Assembly: GCA_963971405.1 (NCBI GenBank)
Contig: OZ020487.1
Location: 20,011,371 to 20,075,370 of the forward strand
DNA from: Psococerastis gibbosa
Taxonomy: Eukaryota; Arthropoda; Insecta; Psocodea; Psocidae
Length of the DNA stretch: 64,000 nt
Reading direction: 5' to 3'
Both the position numbers and the translations under genes were made by a program. How positions within the stretch are numbered: position 1 is the stretch's first letter; each line of letters opens with the position of its first letter. Below are positions 13,901-27,954 of this stretch, one piece after another. The notes below the pieces were generated by a model. That model ran no database searches. It was not told the origin of the DNA and saw only the letters and a list, made by a program, of their open reading frames with translations.

Positions 13901-14477
13901 AAATAAGTAAATAGCTATTTTTCTTATTCATGTCGAATGAATTTTTTTTAGCCACATTTACACCGATGAACACGCAGGAGCAATTGCGCAATGTTAAATA
14001 CAATACAATGAATCTACATAAGCCAAATTAAGACACCCGTGTCATATCAAGACCTTTAAAAAAAATTAAATAAGTATATAGCTATTTTTCGTATTCTTGT
14101 CGAATGAATTTTTTATAGCTACATTTACACCGATGACCACGCAGGAGCAAGTGGCCAATGTTAGGTACAATACAATGAGCCAACATAAGCAAAATTAAGA
14201 CACCTATATCTTATTAAGACCTTAAAAAAAAGAAAATAACTAAATAGCTATTTTTCTTATTCTTGTCGAATGAATTTTTAGTAGCTACATTTACACGGAT
14301 GAACACGCAGGAGCATTTGCTCAATGTTAGGTACATTACAATGAGCCAAAATTAGCAAAATTAGGACACCTATATCTTTTAAAGACCTTTAAAAAAATAA
14401 AATAAGTAAATAGCTATTTTTCTGATTCCTGTCGAATGAATTTTTTTAGCTACATTTACACCGATGAACACGTTGAA
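7986..14477. repeat. HOR domain A, unit A3: 39-monomer variant with internal duplication
   Basis: The monomer order is types 1-17, then 19b, 20, 21 and 22, then a jump back to type 9 near 11400-11470, then types 9-25 with 19b. The jump joins the GTCAAG-type monomer 22 to the AATACGTAAAT and CGCTGG sequence that follows monomer 8 elsewhere. As a result the type 20-22 block occurs twice, 2498 bp apart. Seventeen plus four plus eighteen gives 39 monomers, matching 6492 bp. Confidence 0.85.
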
Positions 14478-17400
14478 GCAACAGCTTAATGTTAAGTACA
14501 ATGAATTGAGCCAAAATAAGCCAAATTAAGACACCCATATCATTTCAAGACCTTTAAAAAAAAAAAAAAAGTAAATAGCTATTTTTCTTATTGTTATCGA
14601 ATGAATTTTTTTTAGCTACATTTACACCGATGAACATGCACGAGCAATTGCTCAATGTTAGTGCACTACAATGAGGCAAAATAAGCAAAATTAAGACACC
14701 CATATCATTTCAAGACCTTTAAAAAAAATAAAATAAGGAAATATCTATTTTTCTTATTCTTGTCGAATGAATTTTTTTTAGCTACATTTACACCTGTGAA
14801 CTCGCAGGAGCAATTGCTCAATCTTAAGCACAATACGGTGAGCCAAAATAAGCAAAATAAAGACTCCCATATCATATCAAGACCTTTAAAAAAAATAAAA
14901 TAAGTAAATAGCTATTTTTCTGATTCCTGTCGAATGAATTTTTTTTAGCTACATTTACACCGATGAACACGCAGGAGCAAGTGGTCAATGTTAAGTACAA
15001 TACAGTGAGCCTTAATAAGCAAAATTAAGACACCTATATCTTTTTAAGACCTTTAAAAAAAAAAAATAAGTAAACAGCTGTTTTTCTTATTCTTGTCGAA
15101 TGAATTTTTTTTAGCTACATTTACACCGATGAACACGCAGGAGGAAGTGGTCAATGTTAAGTACAATACAGTGAGCCTTAATAAGCAAAATTAAGACACC
15201 TATATCTTTTTAAGACCTTTAAAAAAAAAAAAATAAGTAAATAGCTGTTTTTCTTATTCTTGTCGAATGAATTTTTTTTAGCTACATTTCAAACCGATGA
15301 ACACGCAGGAGCAATTGCTCAATGTTACTACAATACAATGAGCCACAATAAGCCTAATTAAGACACCCGTGTCATATCAAGACCTTTAAAAAAAATAAAA
15401 TAAGTATATAGCTATTTTTCGTATTCTTGTCGAATGAATTTTTTTAGCATTATTTAAACCGATGAACACGCAGGAGCAATTGCTCAATGTTAAGTACAAT
15501 ACAATGAATCACAATAAGCAAAATTAAGACACCCTTATGATATCGAGACCTTTAAAAAAAATAAAATAAGTAAATAGCTATTTTTTTTATCCTTGTCGAA
15601 TGAATTTTTTTAGCATTATTTAAACCGATGAACACGCAGGAGCAATTGCTCAATGTCAAGTACAATACAATGAGCCAAAATAAGCAAAATTAAGACACCT
15701 ATATCTTTTTAAAACCTTTAAAAAAATAAAATACGTAAATAGCTATTTTTCTTATTCTTGTCGAATGAATTTTTTTTAGCTACATTTACACCGATGAACA
15801 CGCTGGAGCAATTGCTCAATGTTAATTACAATACAGTGAGCCACAATAAGCCAAATTAAGACACCCGTGTCATATCAAGACCTTTAAAAAAAATAAAATA
15901 AGTATATAGCAATTTTTCGTATTCTTGTCGAATGAATTTTTTGTAGCTACATTTACACCGATGTACAAGCAGGAGCAAGTGGTCAATGTTACGTACAATA
16001 CAATGAGCCTAAATAAGCAAAATTAAGACACCTATATCTTTTAAAGACCTTTAAAAAAATAAAATAAGTAAATAGCTATTTTTCTTATTCTTGTCGAATG
16101 AATTTTTTTTAGCTACATTTACACCGATGAACACGCAGGAACAATTGCTCAATGTTAAGTACAATACAATGAGCCAAAATAAGCAAAATTAAGTCACCTA
16201 TATCTTTTTAAAACCTTTAAAAAAATAAAATAAGTATATAGCTATTTTTCATATTCTTGTCGAATGAATTTTTTGTAGCTACATTTACACCGATGAACAC
16301 GCAGGAGCAAGTGGCCAATGTTAGGTACAATACAATGAGCCTAAATAAGCAAAATTAAGACACCTATATCTTTATAAGACCTTTAAAAAAAATAAAATAA
16401 GTAAATAGCTATTTTTCTTATTCTTGTCGAATGAATTTTGTTTAGCTACATTTACACCGATGAACACGCAGGAACAATTTCTCCATGTTAAGTACAATAC
16501 ATTGAGCCAAAATAAGCAAAATTAAGACACCTTTATCTTTTTAAAACCTTTAAAAAAAATAAAATAAGTAATTAGCTATTTTTCTTATTCTTGTCGAATG
16601 AATTTTTTTTAGCCACATTTACACCGATGAACACGGAGGAACAATTGCTCAATGTTAAGTACAATACATTGAGCCAAAATAAGCAAAATAAAGACACCTA
16701 TATCTTTTTAAAACCTTAAAAAAAATAAAATAAGTAAATAGCTATTTTTCTTATTCTTGTCGAATGAATTTTTTTTAGCAACATTTAAACCGATGAACAC
16801 GCAGGAACAATTGCTCAAAGTTAAGTACGATACAATGAGCCAAAATAAACAAAATTAAGACACCTATATCTTTTTAAAACCTTTAAAAAAATAAAATAAG
16901 TAAATAGGTATTTTTCTTATTCTTGTCGAATGAATTTTTTTTAGCTACATTTACACCGATGAACACGCAGGAGCAAGTGGTCAATGTTAAGTACAATACA
17001 GTGAGCCTTAATAAGCAAAATTAAGACACCTATATCTTTTTAAGACCTTTAAAAAAAAAAAAAAAAGTAAATAGCTATTTTTCTTATTCTTGTCGAATGA
17101 ATTTTTTTTAGCTACATTTACACCGATGAACACGCAGGAACAATTGCTCAATGTTAAGTACAATACAATGAGCCAAAATAAGCAAAACTAAGACACCTAT
17201 ATCTTTTTAAAACCTTTAAAAAAAATAAAATAAGTAAATAGCTATTTTTCATATTCTTGTCGAATGAATTTTTTTTAGCTACATTTACACCGATGAACAC
17301 GCAGGAGCAAGTGATCAATGTTAAGTACAATACAGTGAGCCTAAATAAGCAAAATTAAGACACTCATATCATATCAAGACCTTTAAAAAAAAAAAATAAG

Positions 17401-20400
17401 TATATAGCTATTTTTCGTATTCTTGTCGAATGAATTTTTTGTAGCTACATTTACACCGATGAACACGCTGGAGCAATTGCCTAATGTCAGATACAGTACA
17501 GTGAGCCAAAATAAGCAAAATTAAGACACCTATATCTTTTTAAAACCTTTAAAAAAAATAAAATAAGTAATTAGCTATTTTTCGTATTCTTGCCGTTTGA
17601 ATTTTTTCAAGCTACATTTACACCGATGAACACGCAGGAGCAATTTCTCAATGTTAAGTACAATACAATGAGCCAAAATAAGCAAAATAAAGACACCTAT
17701 ATTTTTTTAAAACCTTTAAAAAAAATAAAATAAGTAAATAGCTATTTTTCTTATTCTTGTCGAATGAATTTTTTTTAGCTACATTTACACCGATGAACAC
17801 GCAGGAACAATTGCTCAATGTTAAGTACAATACAATGAGCCAAAATAAGCCAAATTAAGACACCCGTGTCATATCAAGACCTTTAAAAAAATAAAATAAG
17901 TATATAGCTATTTTTCGTATTCTTGTCGAATGAATTTTTTGTAGCTACATTTACACCGTAGTACAAGCAGGAGCAAGTGGTCAATGTTGAGTACAATACA
18001 ATGAACCTAAATAAGCAAAATTAAGACACCTATATCTTTTAAAGACCTTTAAAAAAAATAAAATAAGTAAATAGCTATTTTTTTTATTCTTGTCGAATGA
18101 ATTTTTTTTAGCATTATTTAAACCGACGAACACGCAGGAGCAATTGCTCAATGTCAAGTACAATACAATGAGCCAAAATAAGCAAAATTAAGACACCTAT
18201 ATCTTTTTAAAACCTTTAAAAAAATAAAATAAGTAAATAGCTATTTTTCTTATTCATGTCGAATGAATTTTTTTTAGCCACATTTACACCGATGAACACG
18301 CAGGAGCAATTGCGCAATGTTAAATACAACACAATGAATCTACATAAGCCAAATTAAGACACCCGTGTCATATCAAGACCTTTAAAAAAAATTAAATAAG
18401 TATATAGCTATTTTTCGTATTCTTGTCGAATGAATTTTTTATAGCTACATTTACACCGATGACCACGCAGGAGCAAGTGGCCAATGTTAGGTACAATACA
18501 ATGAGCCAACATAAGCAAAATTAAGACACCTATATCTTATTAAGACCTTAAAAAAAAGAAAATAACTAAATAGCTATTTTTCTTATTCTTGTCGAATGAA
18601 TTTTTAGTAGCTACATTTACACGGATGAACACGCAGGAGCATTTGCTCAATGTTAGGTACATTACAATGAGCCAAAATTAGCAAAATTAGGACACCTATA
18701 TCTTTTAAAGACCTTTAAAAAAATAAAATAAGTAAATAGCTATTTTTCTGATTCCTGTCGAATGAATTTTTTTAGCTACATTTACACCGATGAACACGCA
18801 GGAGGAAGTGGTCAATGTTAAGTACAATACAGTGAGCCTTAATAAGCAAAATTAAGACACCTATATCTTTTTAAGACCTTTAAAAAAAAAAAAATAAGTA
18901 AATAGCTGTTTTTCTTATTCTTGTCGAATGAATTTTTTTTAGCTACATTTCAAACCGATGAACACGCAGGAGCAATTGCTCAATGTTACTACAATACAAT
19001 GAGCCACAATAAGCCTAATTAAGACACCCGTGTCATATCAAGACCTTTAAAAAAAATAAAATAAGTATATAGCTATTTTTCGTATTCTTGTCGAATGAAT
19101 TTTTTTAGCATTATTTAAACCGATGAACACGCAGGAGCAATTGCTCAATGTTAAGTACAATACAATGAGCCACAATAAGCAAAATTAAGACACCCTTATG
19201 ATATCGAGACCTTTAAAAAAAATAAAATAAGTAAATAGCTATTTTTTTTATTCTTGTCGAATGAATTTTTTTAGCATTATTTAAACCGATGAACACGCAG
19301 GAGCAATTGCTCAATGTCAAGTACAATACAATGAGCCAAAATAAGCAAAATTAAGACACCTATATCTTTTTAAAACCTTTAAAAAAATAAAATACGTAAA
19401 TAGCTATTTTTCTTATTCTTGTCGAATGAATTTTTTTTAGCTACATTTACACCGATGAACACGCTGGAGCAATTGCTCAATGTTAATTACAATACAGTGA
19501 GCCACAATAAGCCAAATTAAGACACCCGTGTCATATCAAGACCTTTAAAAAAAATAAAATAAGTATATAGCAATTTTTCGTATTCTTGTCGAATGAATTT
19601 TTTGTAGCTACATTTACACCGATGTACAAGCAGGAGCAAGTGGTCAATGTTACGTACAATACAATGAGCCTAAATAAGCAAAATTAAGACACCTATATCT
19701 TTTAAAGACCTTTAAAAAAATAAAATAAGTAAATAGCTATTTTTCTTATTCTTGTCGAATGAATTTTTTTTAGCTACATTTACACCGATGAACACGCAGG
19801 AACAATTGCTCAATGTTAAGTACAATACAATGAGCCAAAATAAGCAAAATTAAGTCACCTATATCTTTTTAAAACCTTTAAAAAAATAAAATAAGTATAT
19901 AGCTATTTTTCATATTCTTGTCGAATGAATTTTTTGTAGCTACATTTACACCGATGAACACGCAGGAGCAAGTGGCCAATGTTAGGTACAATACAATGAG
20001 CCTAAATAAGCAAAATTAAGACACCTATATCTTTATAAGACCTTTAAAAAAAATAAAATAAGTAAATAGCTATTTTTCTTATTCTTGTCGAATGAATTTT
20101 GTTTAGCTACATTTACACCGATGAACACGCAGGAACAATTTCTCCATGTTAAGTACAATACATTGAGCCAAAATAAGCAAAATTAAGACACCTTTATCTT
20201 TTTAAAACCTTTAAAAAAAATAAAATAAGTAATTAGCTATTTTTCTTATTCTTGTCGAATGAATTTTTTTTAGCCACATTTACACCGATGAACACGGAGG
20301 AACAATTGCTCAATGTTAAGTACAATACATTGAGCCAAAATAAGCAAAATAAAGACACCTATATCTTTTTAAAACCTTAAAAAAAATAAAATAAGTAAAT

Positions 20401-22464
20401 AGCTATTTTTCTTATTCTTGTCGAATGAATTTTTTTTAGCAACATTTAAACCGATGAACACGCAGGAACAATTGCTCAAAGTTAAGTACGATACAATGAG
20501 CCAAAATAAACAAAATTAAGACACCTATATCTTTTTAAAACCTTTAAAAAAATAAAATAAGTAAATAGGTATTTTTCTTATTCTTGTCGAATGAATTTTT
20601 TTTAGCTACATTTACACCGATGAACACGCAGGAGCAAGTGGTCAATGTTAAGTACAATACAGTGAGCCTTAATAAGCAAAATTAAGACACCTATATCTTT
20701 TTAAGACCTTTAAAAAAAAAAAAAAAAGTAAATAGCTATTTTTCTTATTCTTGTCGAATGAATTTTTTTTAGCTACATTTACACCGATGAACACGCAGGA
20801 ACAATTGCTCAATGTTAAGTACAATACAATGAGCCAAAATAAGCAAAACTAAGACACCTATATCTTTTTAAAACCTTTAAAAAAAATAAAATAAGTAAAT
20901 AGCTATTTTTCATATTCTTGTCGAATGAATTTTTTTTAGCTACATTTACACCGATGAACACGCAGGAGCAAGTGATCAATGTTAAGTACAATACAGTGAG
21001 CCTAAATAAGCAAAATTAAGACACTCATATCATATCAAGACCTTTAAAAAAAAAAAATAAGTATATAGCTATTTTTCGTATTCTTGTCGAATGAATTTTT
21101 TGTAGCTACATTTACACCGATGAACACGCTGGAGCAATTGCCTAATGTCAGATACAGTACAGTGAGCCAAAATAAGCAAAATTAAGACACCTATATCTTT
21201 TTAAAACCTTTAAAAAAAATAAAATAAGTAATTAGCTATTTTTCGTATTCTTGCCGTTTGAATTTTTTCAAGCTACATTTACACCGATGAACACGCAGGA
21301 GCAATTTCTCAATGTTAAGTACAATACAATGAGCCAAAATAAGCAAAATAAAGACACCTATATTTTTTTAAAACCTTTAAAAAAAATAAAATAAGTAAAT
21401 AGCTATTTTTCTTATTCTTGTCGAATGAATTTTTTTTAGCTACATTTACACCGATGAACACGCAGGAACAATTGCTCAATGTTAAGTACAATACAATGAG
21501 CCAAAATAAGCCAAATTAAGACACCCGTGTCATATCAAGACCTTTAAAAAAATAAAATAAGTATATAGCTATTTTTCGTATTCTTGTCGAATGAATTTTT
21601 TGTAGCTACATTTACACCGTAGTACAAGCAGGAGCAAGTGGTCAATGTTGAGTACAATACAATGAACCTAAATAAGCAAAATTAAGACACCTATATCTTT
21701 TAAAGACCTTTAAAAAAAATAAAATAAGTAAATAGCTATTTTTTTTATTCTTGTCGAATGAATTTTTTTTAGCATTATTTAAACCGACGAACACGCAGGA
21801 GCAATTGCTCAATGTCAAGTACAATACAATGAGCCAAAATAAGCAAAATTAAGACACCTATATCTTTTTAAAACCTTTAAAAAAATAAAATAAGTAAATA
21901 GCTATTTTTCTTATTCATGTCGAATGAATTTTTTTTAGCCACATTTACACCGATGAACACGCAGGAGCAATTGCGCAATGTTAAATACAACACAATGAAT
22001 CTACATAAGCCAAATTAAGACACCCGTGTCATATCAAGACCTTTAAAAAAAATTAAATAAGTATATAGCTATTTTTCGTATTCTTGTCGAATGAATTTTT
22101 TATAGCTACATTTACACCGATGACCACGCAGGAGCAAGTGGCCAATGTTAGGTACAATACAATGAGCCAACATAAGCAAAATTAAGACACCTATATCTTA
22201 TTAAGACCTTAAAAAAAAGAAAATAACTAAATAGCTATTTTTCTTATTCTTGTCGAATGAATTTTTAGTAGCTACATTTACACGGATGAACACGCAGGAG
22301 CATTTGCTCAATGTTAGGTACATTACAATGAGCCAAAATTAGCAAAATTAGGACACCTATATCTTTTAAAGACCTTTAAAAAAATAAAATAAGTAAATAG
22401 CTATTTTTCTGATTCCTGTCGAATGAATTTTTTTAGCTACATTTACACCGATGAACACGTTGAA
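14478..22464. repeat. HOR domain A, unit A4: 48-monomer variant (two rounds)
   Basis: One full round of types 1-25 plus 19b ends near 18790. It then continues directly with type 5 (GAGGAAGTGGTC) rather than type 1, so types 1-4 are missing from the second round. The second round runs from type 5 to type 25 with 19b. Twenty-six plus twenty-two gives 48, matching 7987 bp. The unit carries derived variants not found in A1-A3, such as ACTCGCAGG in type 3 and ACCGTAGTACAAGC in type 21. Confidence 0.85.
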
Positions 22465-25400
22465 GCAACAGCTTAATGTTAAGTACAATGAATTGAGCCA
22501 AAATAAGCCAAATTAAGACACCCATATCATTTCAAGACCTTTAAAAAAAAAAAAATAAGTAAATAGCTATTTTTCTTATTGTTATCGAATGAATTTTTTT
22601 TAGCTACATTTACACCGATGAACATGCACGAGCAATTGCTCAATGTTAGTGCACTACAATGAGGCAAAATAAGCAAAATTAAGACACCCATATCATTTCA
22701 AGACCTTTAAAAAAAATAAAATAAGGAAATATCTATTTTTCTTATTCTTGTCGAATGAATTTTTTTTAGCTACATTTACACCTGTGAACTCGCAGGAGCA
22801 ATTGCTCAATCTTAAGCACAATACGGTGAGCCAAAATAAGCAAAATAAAGACTCCCATATCATATCAAGACCTTTAAAAAAAATAAAATAAGTAAATAGC
22901 TATTTTTCTGATTCCTGTCGAATGAATTTTTTTTAGCTACATTTACACCGATGAACACGCAGGAGCAAGTGGTCAATGTTAAGTACAATACAGTGAGCCT
23001 TAATAAGCAAAATTAAGACACCTATATCTTTTTAAGACCTTTAAAAAAAAAAAATAAGTAAACAGCTGTTTTTCTTATTCTTGTCGAATGAATTTTTTTT
23101 AGCTACATTTACACCGATGAACACGCAGGAGGAAGTGGTCAATGTTAAGTACAATACAGTGAGCCTTAATAAGCAAAATTAAGACACCTATATCTTTTTA
23201 AGACCTTTAAAAAAAATAAAATAAGTAAATAGCTATTTTTCTTATTCTTGTCGAATGAATTTTGTTTAGCTACATTTACACCGATGAACACGCAGGAACA
23301 ATTTCTCCATGTTAAGTACAATACATTGAGCCAAAATAAGCAAAATTAAGACACCTTTATCTTTTTAAAACCTTTAAAAAAAATAAAATAAGTAATTAGC
23401 TATTTTTCTTATTCTTGTCGAATGAATTTTTTTTAGCCACATTTACACCGATGAACACGGAGGAACAATTGCTCAATGTTAAGTACAATACATTGAGCCA
23501 AAATAAGCAAAATAAAGACACCTATATCTTTTTAAAACCTTAAAAAAAATAAAATAAGTAAATAGCTATTTTTCTTATTCTTGTCGAATGAATTTTTTTT
23601 AGCAACATTTAAACCGATGAACACGCAGGAACAATTGCTCAAAGTTAAGTACGATACAATGAGCCAAAATAAACAAAATTAAGACACCTATATCTTTTTA
23701 AAACCTTTAAAAAAATAAAATAAGTAAATAGGTATTTTTCTTATTCTTGTCGAATGAATTTTTTTTAGCTACATTTACACCGATGAACACGCAGGAGCAA
23801 GTGGTCAATGTTAAGTACAATACAGTGAGCCTTAATAAGCAAAATTAAGACACCTATATCTTTTTAAGACCTTTAAAAAAAAAAAAAAAAGTAAATAGCT
23901 ATTTTTCTTATTCTTGTCGAATGAATTTTTTTTAGCTACATTTACACCGATGAACACGCAGGAACAATTGCTCAATGTTAAGTACAATACAATGAGCCAA
24001 AATAAGCAAAACTAAGACACCTATATCTTTTTAAAACCTTTAAAAAAAATAAAATAAGTAAATAGCTATTTTTCATATTCTTGTCGAATGAATTTTTTTT
24101 AGCTACATTTACACCGATGAACACGCAGGAGCAAGTGATCAATGTTAAGTACAATACAGTGAGCCTAAATAAGCAAAATTAAGACACTCATATCATATCA
24201 AGACCTTTAAAAAAAAAAAATAAGTATATAGCTATTTTTCGTATTCTTGTCGAATGAATTTTTTGTAGCTACATTTACACCGATGAACACGCTGGAGCAA
24301 TTGCCTAATGTCAGATACAGTACAGTGAGCCAAAATAAGCAAAATTAAGACACCTATATCTTTTTAAAACCTTTAAAAAAAATAAAATAAGTAATTAGCT
24401 ATTTTTCGTATTCTTGCCGTTTGAATTTTTTCAAGCTACATTTACACCGATGAACACGCAGGAGCAATTTCTCAATGTTAAGTACAATACAATGAGCCAA
24501 AATAAGCAAAATAAAGACACCTATATTTTTTTAAAACCTTTAAAAAAAATAAAATAAGTAAATAGCTATTTTTCTTATTCTTGTCGAATGAATTTTTTTT
24601 AGCTACATTTACACCGATGAACACGCAGGAACAATTGCTCAATGTTAAGTACAATACAATGAGCCAAAATAAGCCAAATTAAGACACCCGTGTCATATCA
24701 AGACCTTTAAAAAAATAAAATAAGTATATAGCTATTTTTCGTATTCTTGTCGAATGAATTTTTTGTAGCTACATTTACACCGTAGTACAAGCAGGAGCAA
24801 GTGGTCAATGTTGAGTACAATACAATGAACCTAAATAAGCAAAATTAAGACACCTATATCTTTTAAAGACCTTTAAAAAAAATAAAATAAGTAAATAGCT
24901 ATTTTTTTTATTCTTGTCGAATGAATTTTTTTTAGCATTATTTAAACCGACGAACACGCAGGAGCAATTGCTCAATGTCAAGTACAATACAATGAGCCAA
25001 AATAAGCAAAATTAAGACACCTATATCTTTTTAAAACCTTTAAAAAAATAAAATAAGTAAATAGCTATTTTTCTTATTCATGTCGAATGAATTTTTTTTA
25101 GCCACATTTACACCGATGAACACGCAGGAGCAATTGCGCAATGTTAAATACAATACAATGAATCTACATAAGCCAAATTAAGACACCCGTGTCATATCAA
25201 GACCTTTAAAAAAAATTAAATAAGTATATAGCTATTTTTCGTATTCTTGTCGAATGAATTTTTTATAGCTACATTTACACCGATGACCACGCAGGAGCAA
25301 GTGGCCAATGTTAGGTACAATACAATGAGCCAACATAAGCAAAATTAAGACACCTATATCTTATTAAGACCTTAAAAAAAAGAAAATAACTAAATAGCTA

Positions 25401-25627
25401 TTTTTCTTATTCTTGTCGAATGAATTTTTAGTAGCTACATTTACACGGATGAACACGCAGGAGCATTTGCTCAATGTTAGGTACATTACAATGAGCCAAA
25501 ATTAGCAAAATTAGGACACCTATATCTTTTAAAGACCTTTAAAAAAATAAAATAAGTAAATAGCTATTTTTCAAATTCCTGTCGAATGAATTTTTTTAGC
25601 TACATTTACACCGATGAACACGTTGAA
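22465..25627. repeat. HOR domain A, unit A5: 19-monomer variant
   Basis: Types 1-5 are followed, near 23210, directly by type 13 (TTGTTTAGC and ATTTCTCCATG), so types 6-12 are absent. The unit then continues to type 25 and includes 19b. Five plus thirteen plus one gives 19, matching 3163 bp. At 25572 the usual TTTTTCTGATTCC of type 25 reads TTTTTCAAATTCC, a variant found only here. Confidence 0.84.
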
Positions 25628-26791
25628 GCAACAGCTTAATGTTAAGTACAATGAATTGAGCCAAAATAAGCCAAATTAAGACACCCATATCATTTCAAGA
25701 CCTTTAAAAAAAAAAAAATAAGTAAATAGCTATTTTTCTTATTGTTATCGAATGAATTTTTTTTAGCTACATTTACACCGATGAACATGCACGAGCAATT
25801 GCTCAATGTTAGTGCACTACAATGAGGCAAAATAAGCAAAATTAAGACACCCATATCATTTCAAGACCTTTAAAAAAAATAAAATAAGGAAATATCTATT
25901 TTTCTTATTCTTGTCGAATGAATTTTTTTTAGCTACATTTACACCTGTGAACTCGCAGGAGCAATTGCTCAATCTTAAGCACAATACGGTGAGCCAAAAT
26001 AAGCAAAATAAAGACTCCCATATCATATCAAGACCTTTAAAAAAAATAAAATAAGTAAATAGCTATTTTTCTGATTCCTGTCGAATGAATTTTTTTTAGC
26101 TACATTTACACCGATGAACACGCAGGAGCAAGTGGTCAATGTTAAGTACAATACAGTGAGCCTTAATAAGCAAAATTAAGACACCTATATCTTTTTAAGA
26201 CCTTTAAAAAAAAAAAATAAGTAAACAGCTGTTTTTCTTATTCTTGTCGAATGAATTTTTTTTAGCTACATTTACACCGATGAACACGCAGGAGGAAGTG
26301 GTCAATGTTAAGTACAATACAGTGAGCCTTAATAAGCAAAATTAAGACACCTATATCTTTTTAAGACCTTTAAAAAAAAAAAAATAAGTAAATAGCTGTT
26401 TTTCTTATTCTTGTCGAATGAATTTTTTTTAGCTACATTTACACCGATGAACACGCAGTAACAATTGCTCAATGTTAAGTACAATACAATGAGCCAAAAT
26501 AAGCAAAATTAAGACACTCATATCATATCAAGACCTTTAAAAAAATAAAATAAGTAAATAGCTGTTTTTCATATTCTTGTCGAATGAATTTTTTTTAGCT
26601 ACATTTACACCGATGAACACGCAGGAGCAAGTAGTCAATGTTAAGTACAATACAGTGAGCTTAAATAAGCAAAATTAAGACACTCATATCATATCAAGAC
26701 CTTTAAAAAAATAAAATAAGTAAATAGCTATTTTTCTGATTCCTGTCGAATGAATTTTTTTAGCTACATTTACACCGATGAACACGTTGAA
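25628..26791. repeat. HOR domain A, unit A6: 7-monomer short unit
   Basis: Types 1-5 are followed by two monomers not in A1-A5: one with CACGCAGTAACAATTGCTC (near 26454) and one with GCAAGTAGTCAATG and GAGCTTAAATAAG (near 26625). The sequence then returns to type 1 at 26792. Seven monomers in 1164 bp. The same seven-monomer order is repeated in the next unit. Confidence 0.85.
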
Positions 26792-27954
26792 GCAACAGCT
26801 TAATGTTAAGTACAATGAATTGAGCCAAAATAAGCCAAATTAAGACACCCATATCATTTCAAGACCTTTAAAAAAAAAAAAATAAGTAAATAGCTATTTT
26901 TCTTATTGTTATCGAATGAATTTTTTTTAGCTACATTTACACCGATGAACATGCACGAGCAATTGCTCAATGTTAGTGCACTACAATGAGGCAAAATAAG
27001 CAAAATTAAGACACCCATATCATTTCAAGACCTTTAAAAAAAATAAAATAAGGAAATATCTATTTTTCTTATTCTTGTCGAATGAATTTTTTTTAGCTAC
27101 ATTTACACCTGTGAACTCGCAGGAGCAATTGCTCAATCTTAAGCACAATACGGTGAGCCAAAATAAGCAAAATAAAGACTCCCATATCATATCAAGACCT
27201 TTAAAAAAAATAAAATAAGTAAATAGCTATTTTTCTGATTCCTGTCGAATGAATTTTTTTTAGCTACATTTACACCGATGAACACGCAGGAGCAAGTGGT
27301 CAATGTTAAGTACAATACAGTGAGCCTTAATAAGCAAAATTAAGACACCTATATCTTTTTAAGACCTTTAAAAAAAAAAAATAAGTAAACAGCTGTTTTT
27401 CTTATTCTTGTCGAATGAATTTTTTTTAGCTACATTTACACTGATGAACACGCAGGAGGAAGTGGTCAATGTTAAGTACAATACAGTGAGCCTTAATAAG
27501 CAAAATTAAGACACCTATATCTTTTTAAGACCTTTAAAAAAAAAAATATAAGTAAATAGCTGTTTTTCTTATTCTTGTCGAATGAATTTTTTTTAGCTAC
27601 ATTTACACCGATGAACACGCAGTAACAATTGCTCAATGTTAAGTACAATACAATGAGCCAAAATAAGCAAAATTAAGACACTCATATCATATCAAGACCT
27701 TTAAAAAAATAAAATAAGTAAATAGCTGTTTTTCATATTCTTGTCGAATGAATTTTTTTTAGCTACATTTACACCGATGAACACGCAGGAGCAAGTAGTC
27801 AATGTTAAGTACAATACAGTGAGCTTAAATAAGCAAAATTAAGACACTCATATCATATCAAGACCTTTAAAAAAATAAAATAAGTATATAGCTATTTTTC
27901 GTATTCTTGTCGAATGAATTTTTTGTAGCTACATTTACACCGATGTACAAGCAG
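26792..27954. repeat. HOR domain A, unit A7: second 7-monomer unit
   Basis: It repeats A6: types 1-5, then the CAGTAACAATTGC monomer (near 27620) and the GCAAGTAGTC monomer (near 27790). It differs from A6 by a few bases, for example ACACTGATG instead of ACACCGATG near 27440. Instead of returning to type 1, it continues into a TGTACAAGC monomer and a different monomer order, so it marks the right edge of domain A. Confidence 0.82.
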
